DNA of 64,000 nt from BPGX01 sp037447455 (GTDB lineage Bacteria; Bacteroidota; Bacteroidia; B-17B0; Aurantibacillaceae). The notes under the pieces are model-generated. The model did not search any database. It was not told the DNA's origin and saw only the letters and a list, made by a program, of their open reading frames with translations. The DNA lies in NCBI GenBank assembly GCA_037447455.1, contig JBBIGQ010000001.1, positions 124,001-188,000 of the forward strand, given 5' to 3'. A program made the translations under genes and the position numbers. Below are positions 26,625 to 35,876 of the stretch, piece by piece (within the stretch, counting starts at the first letter, position 1; every line of letters starts with the position of its first letter).

Positions 26625-29417
26625 ATGGAGTTTAACTTCAAAACGATTGAACAAATTGCTCTTGAAAAATGGGAAAAACAAAAGGTTTACAAAACGCCTA
26701 ATGAACTCGCCAAAAAGAAATTTTACGTTCTGGATATGTTCCCTTACCCGTCTGGTGCTGGCTTACACGTTGGACATCCATTAGGATATATTGCTTCAGA
26801 CATTTACGCAAGATACAAAAAACATTGCGGATACAATGTCTTACATCCAATGGGCTTTGATGCCTTTGGCTTACCCGCCGAACAATACGCTATTCAAACC
26901 GGTCAACACCCCGCCATTACAACCCAACAAAACATTCAACGCTATAAAGAACAACTCAATAAAATTGGATTATCTTACGATTGGGAAAGAGAAGTAATTA
27001 CCTGCGACCCTAAATACTACAAATGGACGCAATGGATTTTCTTACAACTCTTCAACAGCTGGTATGACAAACAATCCGATAAAGCAAGACCAATTGATGA
27101 ACTCATTGATATTTTTGAAAAAGAAGGAAACAGGAACGTTTGTGCGACCTGTAATGACCTTAAACCCTTTTCAGCCGATGAATGGAAAGCTTTTTCAGAA
27201 AAAGAAAAATCAGAAATACTGATGAAATACCGTCTGGCTTATCATTCAGAAGCGTATGTCAATTGGTGTCCTGCATTAGGAACAGTGCTTGCCAATGACG
27301 AAGTCAAAGACGGTGTTTCTGAAAGGGGCGGATTTTCTGTTGAGCGAAAACTAATGCCACAGTGGAGCTTGAGAATAACCGCTTATGTGGAGCGTTTATT
27401 AAAAGGATTGGAACAACTGGACTGGAGCGAAAGCATCAAAGAAGCACAACGCAATTGGATTGGCAAAAGCGAAGGCGCAGAGATTCACTTTAATTTAGAA
27501 TCTCATCCTGAAAAAATCACTATCTTCACTACACGACCAGATACAATTTTTGGAGTGAGTTATGTAGTGCTAGCTCCCGAACACCCGCTTGTTACAAAAA
27601 TTACAACCGATGCATACAAACAAGCCGTTGAAGAATACATTCAATATGCTAAAAACCGCAGCGAGCGAGAACGACAAGCCGATGTCAATAAAGTAACAGG
27701 CGTTTTTACCGGTGCATACGCCGTTCATCCGTTTACCACACAAAAAATACCCGTGTGGATTGCCGATTATGTTTTGTATCACTACGGCACAGGCGTTGTG
27801 ATGGCCGTACCAGCTCACGATTCAAGAGATTACCGCTTTGCCAAACGTTTCAATCTCCCGATCATTCAAGTGATACAGCCTCCGGTAGAATGGGACTTTT
27901 CTCAAAACTCTTACGATGAAAAATCCGGAAAGTGCATCCACTCCGATTTCCTCAATAACTTAGAAGTAAAAGACGCTATTCAAAGAGCCATTGAAGAAGT
28001 TGAAAAACGACATTTAGGGAAAAAAGTTATCAACTACAAATTGCGTGACGCTGTTTTTGGAAGACAACGTTATTGGGGCGAACCTATTCCGATTTACTAC
28101 GATGAACAAGGCATTCCAAGAGCAGTAGATGCAAACGATTTGCCGATAAAACTGCCCGAAATTGACAAATACCTGCCTACTGAAACCGGCGAACCGCCAT
28201 TAGCCCGATCTACCAACTGGAAATACAAAAACAAATACGAGTATGAAAAAACCACAATGCCGGGATGGGCAGGTAGCAGTTGGTATTTCCTGCGTTATAT
28301 GAATCCACATAATGACAAAGAATTGGTCCGCAAAGAACTCATTGAATATTGGAACAAAGTAGATGTATACATTGGTGGTTCTGAACACGCCACAGGACAT
28401 TTGTTGTACGCCCGCTTCTGGACAAAATTTTTATACGACCTTGGCTATTTAAGTTTTGATGAGCCGTTTCAAAAGCTCATTAACCAAGGAATGATTTTAG
28501 GCAATAGCGCTTACATATACAGATTAGATGCAAACACCTACGTTTCTGCAGATGCCTCAAATGATGAAAGAGTAACTGGAAGAGCATTAACCAAAGTACA
28601 CGTTGATGTCAACAAAGTAGACGAGAATAATTTTGTTTCAATAGAAAAAATCCTCGCCCAATCATCGTTTTACGGCTCTAACCTAAGCTTTATCACACCA
28701 CACAAAGATAAACTTTTGTGTGTTAGAGAAGTTGAAAAAATGTCCAAATCCAAATGTAATGTGATAAATCCTGATGAATTAATAGAACAATACGGCGCCG
28801 ACACCTTTAGATTATACGAAATGTTTTTAGGTCCTATTGAACAGCACAAACCATTTATTACCAATGGCATTACAGGCACTTACAATTTTATCAAAAAATT
28901 ATTACGATTATATTTCAAAGAAGATCAATTTTATTTATCGGATGAAAAAACAAGTTTGGAAGAATATAAATTATTACACAAAACTATTTTGAAACTTCGT
29001 GAAGATATAGAACGATTTTCATTCAATACTTGTGTGAGCAGTTTGATGATTCTGGTAAATAAACTAACAGAATTAAAAACTAATAAACGAGAAATTTTAG
29101 AACCATTGATAGTACTGATTGCTCCCTTTGCACCTTTTACCGCCGAGTATTTATGGACATTAGCAGGACACAAGGACTCCGTTGTACTAGCGCCTTATCC
29201 GGAACCTATTTTAGAATATACAACAGACAATACTTTTAACTATCCCATTTCCTTCAATGGTAAAACACGTTTTAATCTTGAAATTCCTTTAAACATTCCC
29301 AAAGAACAAGTAGAACAACTTGTGCTCACAAACGAACTCACTCAAAAATATCTCAACAATAACAAACCCAAAAAATTTATCTTTGTAGAAAAGAAAATTG
29401 TGAATATCGTGATGTAA
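26625..29417 (+). CDS. leuS: Leucyl-tRNA synthetase
   Basis: Class I aminoacyl-tRNA synthetase that charges tRNA(Leu). The 930 aa chain has the HIGH-type motif HVGHPLGY near residue 48 and the CP1 editing domain (about residues 250-460, including TTRPDTIFG and the acidic DSRDYRFA region). It also has WAGSSWYFLRYM and the KMSKS loop EKMSKSKCNVINPDE near residue 705. An insertion of about 60 residues before KMSKS (about 640-700) is usual for Bacteroidota LeuS. The gene is intact over 2.8 kb, a useful check on local sequence quality next to the broken R-M locus. Confidence 0.98.
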   Translation: MEFNFKTIEQIALEKWEKQKVYKTPNELAKKKFYVLDMFPYPSGAGLHVGHPLGYIASDIYARYKKHCGYNVLHPMGFDAFGLPAEQYAIQTGQHPAITTQQNIQRYKEQLNKIGLSYDWEREVITCDPKYYKWTQWIFLQLFNSWYDKQSDKARPIDELIDIFEKEGNRNVCATCNDLKPFSADEWKAFSEKEKSEILMKYRLAYHSEAYVNWCPALGTVLANDEVKDGVSERGGFSVERKLMPQWSLRITAYVERLLKGLEQLDWSESIKEAQRNWIGKSEGAEIHFNLESHPEKITIFTTRPDTIFGVSYVVLAPEHPLVTKITTDAYKQAVEEYIQYAKNRSERERQADVNKVTGVFTGAYAVHPFTTQKIPVWIADYVLYHYGTGVVMAVPAHDSRDYRFAKRFNLPIIQVIQPPVEWDFSQNSYDEKSGKCIHSDFLNNLEVKDAIQRAIEEVEKRHLGKKVINYKLRDAVFGRQRYWGEPIPIYYDEQGIPRAVDANDLPIKLPEIDKYLPTETGEPPLARSTNWKYKNKYEYEKTTMPGWAGSSWYFLRYMNPHNDKELVRKELIEYWNKVDVYIGGSEHATGHLLYARFWTKFLYDLGYLSFDEPFQKLINQGMILGNSAYIYRLDANTYVSADASNDERVTGRALTKVHVDVNKVDENNFVSIEKILAQSSFYGSNLSFITPHKDKLLCVREVEKMSKSKCNVINPDELIEQYGADTFRLYEMFLGPIEQHKPFITNGITGTYNFIKKLLRLYFKEDQFYLSDEKTSLEEYKLLHKTILKLREDIERFSFNTCVSSLMILVNKLTELKTNKREILEPLIVLIAPFAPFTAEYLWTLAGHKDSVVLAPYPEPILEYTTDNTFNYPISFNGKTRFNLEIPLNIPKEQVEQLVLTNELTQKYLNNNKPKKFIFVEKKIVNIVM

Positions 29418-29428
29418 ATAAAAATAGT

Positions 29429-29436
29429 TACTTTTG
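29429..29436 (+). promoter_or_regulatory. -7 promoter element upstream of the methyltransferase remnant
   Basis: TACTTTTG matches TAnnTTTG and lies 47 bases before the mod ATG, just past the leuS stop. No convincing -33 partner is seen. If active, it would still transcribe the broken R-M locus. Confidence 0.35.
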
Positions 29437-29483
29437 AAGAATAAAATTAACCAACAATTTAAAGAACACGGCAAACACTATAT

Positions 29484-30521
29484 ATGAACATTCAAAAAGT
29501 AACCAACAATATTAAAGTTCCGAACAAAGATTTGGAAACCTTGAAAACACATTTCCCCCATTACTTTGATAAAAACGGAAAGTTTGACTTTGAAAAGTTC
29601 AAAAATTATCTAAGTGAAAAAGAAATTGCATTTTCAACCGAAAGTTACGGTTTAGAATGGCTGGGAAAATCCTATGCACGGCTTTTGGCAAGCGACCCTG
29701 CTACTACTTTGCTGAAAGCAGACGAAACGCACAACAGCAAACCCGAAAACGCCAACTCTGAAAACTTGCTTATTAAAGGCGACAATTTAGAAGTGCTAAA
29801 ACATCTTGCCAATGCCTATTACGAAAAAGTAAAAATGATTTACATAGACCCGCCGTACAAAACGGGCAGCGATGGCTTTGTATATCAGGACGATAGAAAA
29901 TTTACCGTCAAAGAACTTGAGGAACTTGCTGGTATTAGTGAAGAAAAAGCCAAACGCATTCTTGAATTTACCCAAAGTAAAAGCAACAGCCACTCTGCTT
30001 GGCTGACCTTTATGTATCCACGCCTCTACATTGCCAAGCAACTTTTGAGGGAAGACGGCGTAATCTTCGTTTCCATTGACGATAACGAAGTGGCACAACT
30101 TCGTTTGCTGATGGAAGATGTGTTTTGGGAGGAGAATTTTATTGATTGTTTAAAGTGGAAAAGAAAAAAACAACCATCATTTCTGGCAACTCATACAGCT
30201 AAAGTAACAGAGTGTATTATTGTTTACTCAAAGAATTTTCAGTCATTGGAAAAATTATCAATTGAAGGAACATCGGATGCTACTAAGAAAGTTGTCAACC
30301 TTACTAACGATTATTCTGAAAGAATTTTTTCTAAAGGAGTAACAGTTAAATTTGGTGAAGATGGAAAAATTGAGAAAGGGAAATATTTAATAAAATCAAT
30401 GACAATTGAATATTTAGATGATGTTCTTTTTAAAGAAGGGAAGACCATTAATGATGTTAGAGTAAAAGCACAATTCTCTGTTTCACAAAAGAAAATTGAT
30501 GAATACATAACGGAATCTTGA
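29484..30521 (+). pseudogene. mod: Type III restriction-modification methyltransferase (Mod), truncated
   Basis: The first 345 residues of a type III DNA adenine methyltransferase. The beta-class catalytic motif is present (MIYIDPPYKTGSDGFVYQDDR; DPPY at 122-125), as is the later SxxLxxDGVIFVSIDDNE block around residue 195. Full Mod proteins run to about 600-650 aa and carry the SAM-binding FxGxG motif near the C-terminus, which is missing here. The frame stops at 30521. Eleven bases later, in a different frame, the tail of the partner nuclease begins, so a deletion has removed the end of mod and most of res. No methylation activity is expected. Confidence 0.85.
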
Positions 30522-30531
30522 CTTTTTCTTA

Positions 30532-31056
30532 ATGACACAGGTCTTTGACAAATATTCAATTGAATATAAAAAAGTATCAAACTGCATTCACCCCACCAAA
30601 CTAACAGACGAAAATGGAAATGTATTAAAAGAGATTTCATCTTCGGATATTGGAATAATTTTTTCAGATGAAAGAGTTGCTGATAATTATTTTTTTGAAG
30701 AATTATATTACGATTCTGAACTTGAAAAAACAAACATTACAACAAAAATTGAAGAAGTGATTGTGTTTACTAAAATTCCAAAAAACTCAATTAAAATTCC
30801 CGTAGCAGGTGGGAAATCATATTCGCCGGATTTTGCTTATGTAGTAAAATATAAAAATGGAAAACAAAAACTACATTTCATTGTAGAAACCAAAAATTAT
30901 CCCAACGAAAGTGGATTAAATGAAGAAGAAAAGTCAAAAATTAAACATGCAGAAAAATTTTTTAGTGATCATATCAAAATTGAATTTAAAACTCAACTCA
31001 GCAATAATAAAATCACAGAATTAATAAAACAAGTGTTAGATAATAAAACCGAATGA
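30532..31056 (+). pseudogene. res: Type III restriction endonuclease (Res), C-terminal remnant
   Basis: The final 174 residues or so of a type III restriction nuclease subunit. The segment IPVAGGKSYSPDFAYVV...FIVETKNY carries the PD-(D/E)xK nuclease signature (PDF...ETK). It is preceded by the IEEVIVFTKIPKNSIKIP lead-in common in these proteins. Res proteins are normally about 900-1000 aa with a helicase N-terminal half, all absent here. The ATG at 30532 is probably not a natural start. The frame runs back only to a stop at 30508-30510. Confidence 0.85.
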
Positions 31057-31175
31057 TATAACTGCATGTGAACTATATTAAATGATGAGTTTTGTTGATT
31101 AAAGCCGCCTACTGAAAAGCGCAATAATTAAACTCAACTTTAAATCCTTTATTAGGTATTAGGATAATGAGAGAG

Positions 31176-31211
31176 CGTTGCAAAACTCTTGAAGAAGTTA
31201 GTTTTGCAACG
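31176..31211. terminator. Inverted repeat between convergent genes
   Basis: A perfect 12-base inverted repeat (CGTTGCAAAACT at 31176-31187 and its complement at 31200-31211) with a 12-base loop. It lies just downstream of the res remnant and of trxA, which converge on it. There is no T-run on either side, so it may be a bidirectional barrier or an RNA-stabilising hairpin rather than a classical terminator. Confidence 0.5.
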
Positions 31212-31219
31212 ATCTTAGG

Positions 31220-31537
31220 TTACACCTTCTCTCCGATTTTTGGTTCAACGATTTGAATTAAATAAGGGGCTGGAACAACGCCAGATTGACGCCAGAGAAT
31301 CATCCCACTTTTGAATAAAATGAGTGTGGGCACGCCCTGAATATTGTAATAAGAAGCCGTGAGCGGATTTTTATCCACATCTACTTTGATCACTTTGACT
31401 TTGTCTCCAAAGTGTTGTGCAACTTCTTTTAAAATAGGTGCCATCATTTTGCAGGGTCCGCACCATTCTGCAGAAAAATCTACCAATACTGGTGTTTCTT
31501 GGTTAATTAGTTGATGAAAGTTTGTAGTATCACTCAT
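31220..31537 (-). CDS. trxA: Thioredoxin
   Basis: A 105 aa cytoplasmic thiol-disulfide carrier with the active site WCGPCK near residue 30 and the conserved cis-proline region GVPTLILFKSG. It is the last gene of the sulfide-handling run. Its job there may be to reduce persulfidated rhodaneses or the dioxygenase fusion (inference). It is 29 bases downstream of the heme c lipoprotein gene. Confidence 0.95.
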   Translation of the reverse strand: MSDTTNFHQLINQETPVLVDFSAEWCGPCKMMAPILKEVAQHFGDKVKVIKVDVDKNPLTASYYNIQGVPTLILFKSGMILWRQSGVVPAPYLIQIVEPKIGEKV

Positions 31538-31566
31538 AGTTTGTGTGTATTATGGATTGTTATTAT

Positions 31567-32202
31567 TTAATTTAATTTTGATTGATAATTTTCTGGAAAT
31601 GTAATACTCCAGATTCCTCTTATGTCGTATATTTCATAATTTTTAGCTTCGTCATTAGGGTATAACTCTTGTAGGGCTCGCAGCGTTACGTCTGAAATAT
31701 TTTCATAAGGTTTTCCATGACAATTCAAACAAAATTCAGCCACATAAATTGGTGTAAAAAAACGAATACCTTCATTAGTTTTATAGACAGTGGGCTGCTT
31801 TGATAAAGTTTTTTGATACATTTCAAGGACTTGTTTTTCAAGTTCATCTGGGGCATTAGCAGGGTTTCTTAATTTTAATGAAGTGCGCTTTGCTTTGATG
31901 CCATAATGAGTAGCAAGCGAGTCGGTGAGTGGTAAGGCATTGTGATTGCAGTATTTCACAGATTCGTAATAGGCCTTTTGGTCTAATGCCGTTTTCAGAC
32001 GCTGAAGAACACTTGCATACATTTGCTTGGCTAACTTTGTCCCTTCTTGCACAAAACGTGAACTATCCTCTTTTGATAGCGGTAATGCCTGAGCGTTTTG
32101 GTGCGATGTCAGAGAATCAGTTGAAGTGTTTCTATCTACATCGTTATGACATTGATAAAACAATAGAGTTGAAAAAACAAATGCAGGTAAGTATTTCTTC
32201 AT
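31567..32202 (-). CDS. DUF3365 (Tll0287-like) heme c lipoprotein
   Basis: A 211 aa exported protein with a signal sequence ending in a lipobox-like LLFYQC near residue 18. The body is the Tll0287-like domain, with FTPIYVAEFCLNCHG giving one CxxCH heme c site near residue 165. Such proteins are thought to be redox sensors or small electron carriers. Its place between rhodanese and thioredoxin genes suggests it takes electrons from sulfur oxidation at the cell envelope, which is inference. Confidence 0.78.
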   Translation of the reverse strand: MKKYLPAFVFSTLLFYQCHNDVDRNTSTDSLTSHQNAQALPLSKEDSSRFVQEGTKLAKQMYASVLQRLKTALDQKAYYESVKYCNHNALPLTDSLATHYGIKAKRTSLKLRNPANAPDELEKQVLEMYQKTLSKQPTVYKTNEGIRFFTPIYVAEFCLNCHGKPYENISDVTLRALQELYPNDEAKNYEIYDIRGIWSITFPENYQSKLN

Positions 32203-32211
32203 ATTGTACTA

Positions 32212-32604
32212 TTATTTTTGAATAGGAAGCCCTTGTGATTGCCAATTCGTAATCCCACCATCTAAGTTGATAACTTTGTATCCTTTTTTTGTTAGTACAT
32301 CGGCAGCAGCTGCGCTTCTTCTGCCACTTTTGCAATACACAAGAATTGTTTTAGATTTGTCTAACTTTAAAGCTTGTTTTTCAAAATCATTTGAATAAAA
32401 ATCTATATTAATAGCACCAGGAATTTTACCCTCACTTACTTCTTCGGACGTTCGTACATCCAGCACAATAGTGTTTTTATCATTCATCAGTTTTTGAAAC
32501 TCAGAAGGACTTACTGTTTTGAAATTAGCATTTTGAGCGCATGCTAATAGGAATATACCTGCTAATGAGATTACTGAAAAAATGTTTAAAATTTTTGTTT
32601 TCAT
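32212..32604 (-). CDS. Rhodanese-like lipoprotein
   Basis: Single-domain sulfurtransferase (130 aa) with a lipoprotein signal (MKTKILNIFSVISLAGIFLLAC). The rhodanese domain has DVRTSEEVSEGKIPGAINID and the active-site loop YCKSGRRSA. The frame is open from 32655, but the ATG at 32604 starts the signal peptide and removes overlap with the next rhodanese. It is the envelope-facing member of a set of three single rhodaneses and probably carries persulfide sulfur outside the inner membrane. Confidence 0.88.
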   Translation of the reverse strand: MKTKILNIFSVISLAGIFLLACAQNANFKTVSPSEFQKLMNDKNTIVLDVRTSEEVSEGKIPGAINIDFYSNDFEKQALKLDKSKTILVYCKSGRRSAAAADVLTKKGYKVINLDGGITNWQSQGLPIQK

Positions 32605-32623
32605 AGTAGTAGATTTAAAGTTA

Positions 32624-32926
32624 TTAGAAATCCAGATTTTGCCATGATCCGGCATTGTATACTTTCAATCCATGCTTTTCAAGAACCACTCTGGCCGAAG
32701 CGCTTCTCATTCCAGAAGCACAACATACCAAAATAGGTTGTTTCATTTTTTTGATGTCTTTAATTTTTGATTCAAGATTTTGAAGTGGGATGTTGATAGC
32801 ATTTTTAGGATGTCCTGCCTGAAATTCTGCAGGAGTTCTAACATCAATTATTGTGCCACCATTTTCAAGTATTTTTTTGAAATCTTCTTTAGTTTTAAGT
32901 CCAAACAATTTTTTAATGAAATTCAT
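32624..32926 (-). CDS. Rhodanese-like sulfurtransferase
   Basis: Cytoplasmic single-domain rhodanese, 100 aa, with IDVRTPAEFQAGHPKNAINIP and the loop CCASGMRSA carrying the catalytic cysteine. A second, adjacent cysteine precedes it. It begins 17 bases after the neighbouring rhodanese gene and precedes the lipoprotein form. Confidence 0.92.
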   Translation of the reverse strand: MNFIKKLFGLKTKEDFKKILENGGTIIDVRTPAEFQAGHPKNAINIPLQNLESKIKDIKKMKQPILVCCASGMRSASARVVLEKHGLKVYNAGSWQNLDF

Positions 32927-32943
32927 ATTAGTAATTTTTATGA

Positions 32944-33252
32944 TTAAACTAATTCACCATCATACGACAACACGCCGCCATAGAGATTATTGATATTTTT
33001 AAACCCTAAACTGGTCATGTATTGACAAGCCGTAGTGCTTCTTCCACCACTTCTGCAATACACATAATATTCTTTGTTTCTGTCCAGTGTATTGATTTTG
33101 TCTGGAAATTCTGCAGACGAAATGTCAATGTTGATGGCATTGGGGATGTGGCCAGATTGATATTCCCCGGGCGTTCTAACATCCACAATGACTGCATTGG
33201 GATTGTTTTTGATTGCATTTTCAAATTCTGCTGAAGCGAGTTCTTTGTACAT
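32944..33252 (-). CDS. Rhodanese-like sulfurtransferase
   Basis: Single-domain rhodanese of 102 aa with VDVRTPGEYQSGHIPNAINID and active-site loop YCRSGGRST, ending NLYGGVLSYDGELV. It lies 43 bases downstream of the persulfide dioxygenase fusion and is probably its sulfur-accepting partner (inference). Confidence 0.93.
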   Translation of the reverse strand: MYKELASAEFENAIKNNPNAVIVDVRTPGEYQSGHIPNAINIDISSAEFPDKINTLDRNKEYYVYCRSGGRSTTACQYMTSLGFKNINNLYGGVLSYDGELV

Positions 33253-33295
33253 AGTTTTTGAGTTTTGAGTTGTTAGTTAAGTTTGGAATGAGTTT

Positions 33296-34702
33296 TTAAC
33301 ATGAGCATGCTATTTCAACAATTGGTAATCCTGCTTGTTGTGAAATGGCTGAGAATCCTCCTTTTACATCAATGATGTTTTCAATTCCATTTTTCTTCAA
33401 AATGCTGCAGGCAATCATACTTCTGTAACCACCGGCACAATGAATATAATATTGATTTTGTTTGGAAAATTCATTTAAGTGTTTTTGAATAAAATCCAAT
33501 GGAATATTTTGTACTTTATCTAAATGTGCTTTTTCATATTCAGTGGGCTTTCTTACATCAATTACATTTATGTTTTCTGCTTTATATCTCTTAGCAAATT
33601 CAGCAGCGTCTACTTGGTGAATGTCTGCAATTTTTTCACCTGCATTTTGCCATGCTGATATTCCTCCATCCAAATAACCCAAACAATTTTCATATCCCAC
33701 TCGTGCTAAACGAATGATTGCTTCTCTTTCTCTTCCTTCCGGCGTAACTAATAAAATTGGTGTTTTCAAATCTTCAACTAAAGCACCTACCCATACAGCA
33801 AAGGGACCTCCATCTAATCCTATATTTATTGAGCCCAGAATATGAGCAGTAGCAAATTCTTCTGGAGATCGTGTATCAAGAACCAAAGCACCGGTTCTCA
33901 TTTTTTCTTTAAATTCACTCACTCCCAATGGAATGTATTCTCGTTCAATGATATTATCAATGCTTTCGTATCCTAATTTGTTGAGCAATGCATTTTTAGG
34001 GAAATACTGTGGTGGTGGCAATAAGCCCGTTGTTGCTTCTCTTACAAAATCTTCTTTGCTTATATTTTGCAGTGCCCAGTTTTTTTTCTTCTGATTACCT
34101 AAGGTGTCAAAAGTTTCTTTTCCGATATTTTTTCCACAAGCGGATCCTGCGCCATGCCCAGGATACACAATGACATCATCCGGTAAAGGCATAATTTTAT
34201 TTTTCAAAGAATCGTACAATAAGCCGGCTAATTCTTTTTCGGTTAAATTCCCTTTTACTGCAAGATCAGGTCTTCCGACATCTCCAATAAATAGTGTATC
34301 TCCTGTGAAGATGTATCTTTGTTTGCCTTCTTCATCAACAAGCAAATAAGTTGTTGATTCTAATGTGTGCCCCGGTGTGTGCAGGGCTTTAATTACAATA
34401 TCACCAATTTTGAATTCTTCACCATCTTTGGCGATGTAAGCATCAAAGTTAGGTTCTGCTGTTGGTCCGTATACAATCTGAGCGCCAGTTTTTTTAGCCA
34501 AGTCAAGATGACCACTTACAAAGTCAGCATGGAAGTGCGTTTCAAATACATATTTGATTTGTACGCCTCGTTCTTTTGCTTTCTGAATGTATGGTTCTAC
34601 TTCACGCAATGGATCAATGATGGCGGCTTCGCCGTTGGATTCAATGTAATAAGCGGACTCTGCCAGACAGCCCGTGTACATTTGTTCTACATAGTGTTTC
34701 AT
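33296..34702 (-). CDS. Persulfide dioxygenase-like MBL hydrolase fused to two rhodanese domains
   Basis: A 468 aa fusion. Residues 1 to about 240 are a metallo-beta-lactamase domain of the persulfide dioxygenase (ETHE1-like) group, with THFHADFVSGH, the TPGHT segment, FTGDTLF and YPGHG. Residues about 255-360 are a rhodanese domain whose active loop reads TPEGRERE, with no catalytic cysteine. Residues about 370-465 are an active-looking rhodanese (HCAGGYRS). Expected job: oxidise glutathione or protein persulfide to sulfite, with the last domain exchanging sulfane sulfur. The upstream TSUP exporter would dispose of the sulfite. Confidence 0.9.
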   Translation of the reverse strand: MKHYVEQMYTGCLAESAYYIESNGEAAIIDPLREVEPYIQKAKERGVQIKYVFETHFHADFVSGHLDLAKKTGAQIVYGPTAEPNFDAYIAKDGEEFKIGDIVIKALHTPGHTLESTTYLLVDEEGKQRYIFTGDTLFIGDVGRPDLAVKGNLTEKELAGLLYDSLKNKIMPLPDDVIVYPGHGAGSACGKNIGKETFDTLGNQKKKNWALQNISKEDFVREATTGLLPPPQYFPKNALLNKLGYESIDNIIEREYIPLGVSEFKEKMRTGALVLDTRSPEEFATAHILGSINIGLDGGPFAVWVGALVEDLKTPILLVTPEGREREAIIRLARVGYENCLGYLDGGISAWQNAGEKIADIHQVDAAEFAKRYKAENINVIDVRKPTEYEKAHLDKVQNIPLDFIQKHLNEFSKQNQYYIHCAGGYRSMIACSILKKNGIENIIDVKGGFSAISQQAGLPIVEIACSC

Positions 34703-34735
34703 AGTTGTAGGTTTTGAGTTATTGATTTTGAGTGT

Positions 34736-35551
34736 TTAGTTTTGAATTGTGAGCTTATAGATTTCAGTGGTTAGTGTGCTGATTAAAATAATGATTAGAA
34801 AATAAGCATAAGATTTTTTTAAGGCAATTGAATTTATAACTTTGTTCAGATAGGTACCAATAAAAATCCCTAAAATAGAGAGAAGTGAGAATAATAAAAT
34901 TATAGTAATATGCTGATATTCAAAAGATGAAAAGTTTATGATAGTTCCAAATAAGGCATTGATGAATATTATTAGAAGGGAAGTGACGGTTGCGTTTTTT
35001 ATAGGCATATTGAATATTTTCATAAGGGCAGGTACAATGATAAATCCACCACCAGCACCTATTGCAGCCGCAAGGACTCCTACAAAAGATGTTTTGGTTA
35101 GGTATTCAAAAAGGTTTATTGGGGTGGAATTTATACTTTCAGGTGTCTCTTTATTATTAAATTCTTTAAGCATATTGATAATGATTACTGATAAAACAAT
35201 TAAGAATAAAGCCATCATCAAATGTTTTTTTTCAATAACAACATTTTGAAGTTTAAGTATATCATCCGGCACACTTGGCAAAATCAAATGTTTTGTAATA
35301 TAAAAACTAATTAGCATTGGTGGAATAAATTTTAATGTCACTTTAATATCTATTAAGCCGTTTCGAATTTGTTTTACAATTACAATTAATGAAGCTATTC
35401 CAACAATAATTAAAGAATACGTACTCGCATTTTCAGGATTTATGCCCATAAAATAAACTAACACCGGAAAAGCAAGGATAGCCCCCCCAGAACCAAATAA
35501 GCCAAGGACTATGCCTATTAATATGCCTAATATGTATCCTATCATTACCAT
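34736..35551 (-). CDS. TSUP family sulfite/thiosulfate exporter
   Basis: A membrane protein of about 271 aa with the two inverted TSUP halves: GLFGSGGAILAFPVLVYF near the N-terminus and GVLAAAIGAGGGFIIVPAL in the second half. The ATG at 35551 lies one base after the ArsR stop and is preferred over the in-frame upstream ATG at 35572, which overlaps the regulator. Located between a sulfur-responsive regulator and a persulfide dioxygenase, it likely exports sulfite or thiosulfate (inference from context). Confidence 0.88.
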   Translation of the reverse strand: MVMIGYILGILIGIVLGLFGSGGAILAFPVLVYFMGINPENASTYSLIIVGIASLIVIVKQIRNGLIDIKVTLKFIPPMLISFYITKHLILPSVPDDILKLQNVVIEKKHLMMALFLIVLSVIIINMLKEFNNKETPESINSTPINLFEYLTKTSFVGVLAAAIGAGGGFIIVPALMKIFNMPIKNATVTSLLIIFINALFGTIINFSSFEYQHITIILLFSLLSILGIFIGTYLNKVINSIALKKSYAYFLIIILISTLTTEIYKLTIQN

Positions 35552-35552
35552 C

Positions 35553-35858
35553 TTATTCAAATGAAGTTTCAATACAACTCAGAACATTTAAGAACTTTTT
35601 ACTCTTTAATGAATAAAACATGTTTTTCCTCTCTTTTCTACAATTTAAAACAGATCTGCTTTTCAAAATGCTCAAATGATGTGAAACAACCGCTTGTTCC
35701 AATTGTAATTCTTCCTGTAATTCGGTTACGTTCATTTCTTTTTTGTGTTTTAACAATGCAATAACGTATAAGCGAATAGGATGAGCCAGAGCTTTAATTT
35801 TTTCTGCTGTTTCTATCCATTCTTTTTCTAAATAAGGTGCTTTTATTTTTGTTGCCAT
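35553..35858 (-). CDS. ArsR family transcriptional regulator of the sulfide operon
   Basis: Winged-helix repressor of 101 aa. The helix-turn-helix reads MNVTELQEELQLEQAVVSHHLSILKS, then a wing with CRKERKNMFYSL. The only two cysteines are Cys73 (wing) and Cys95 (last helix). In the persulfide sensors SqrR and BigR the pair sits near residues 41 and 107, so the geometry differs. The ATG at 35858 is chosen; an in-frame TTG at 35879 falls inside the promoter's -7 element. First gene of the operon and likely self-repressed through the operator just upstream. Confidence 0.88.
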   Translation of the reverse strand: MATKIKAPYLEKEWIETAEKIKALAHPIRLYVIALLKHKKEMNVTELQEELQLEQAVVSHHLSILKSRSVLNCRKERKNMFYSLKSKKFLNVLSCIETSFE

Positions 35859-35876
35859 ATATTTTATTTTACGGCA

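Noticed and set aside
30311..30733. 140-codon minus-strand frame across the mod/res junction
   Set aside because: Antisense to both recognisable remnants and spanning a deletion junction; it cannot be an ancestral gene.
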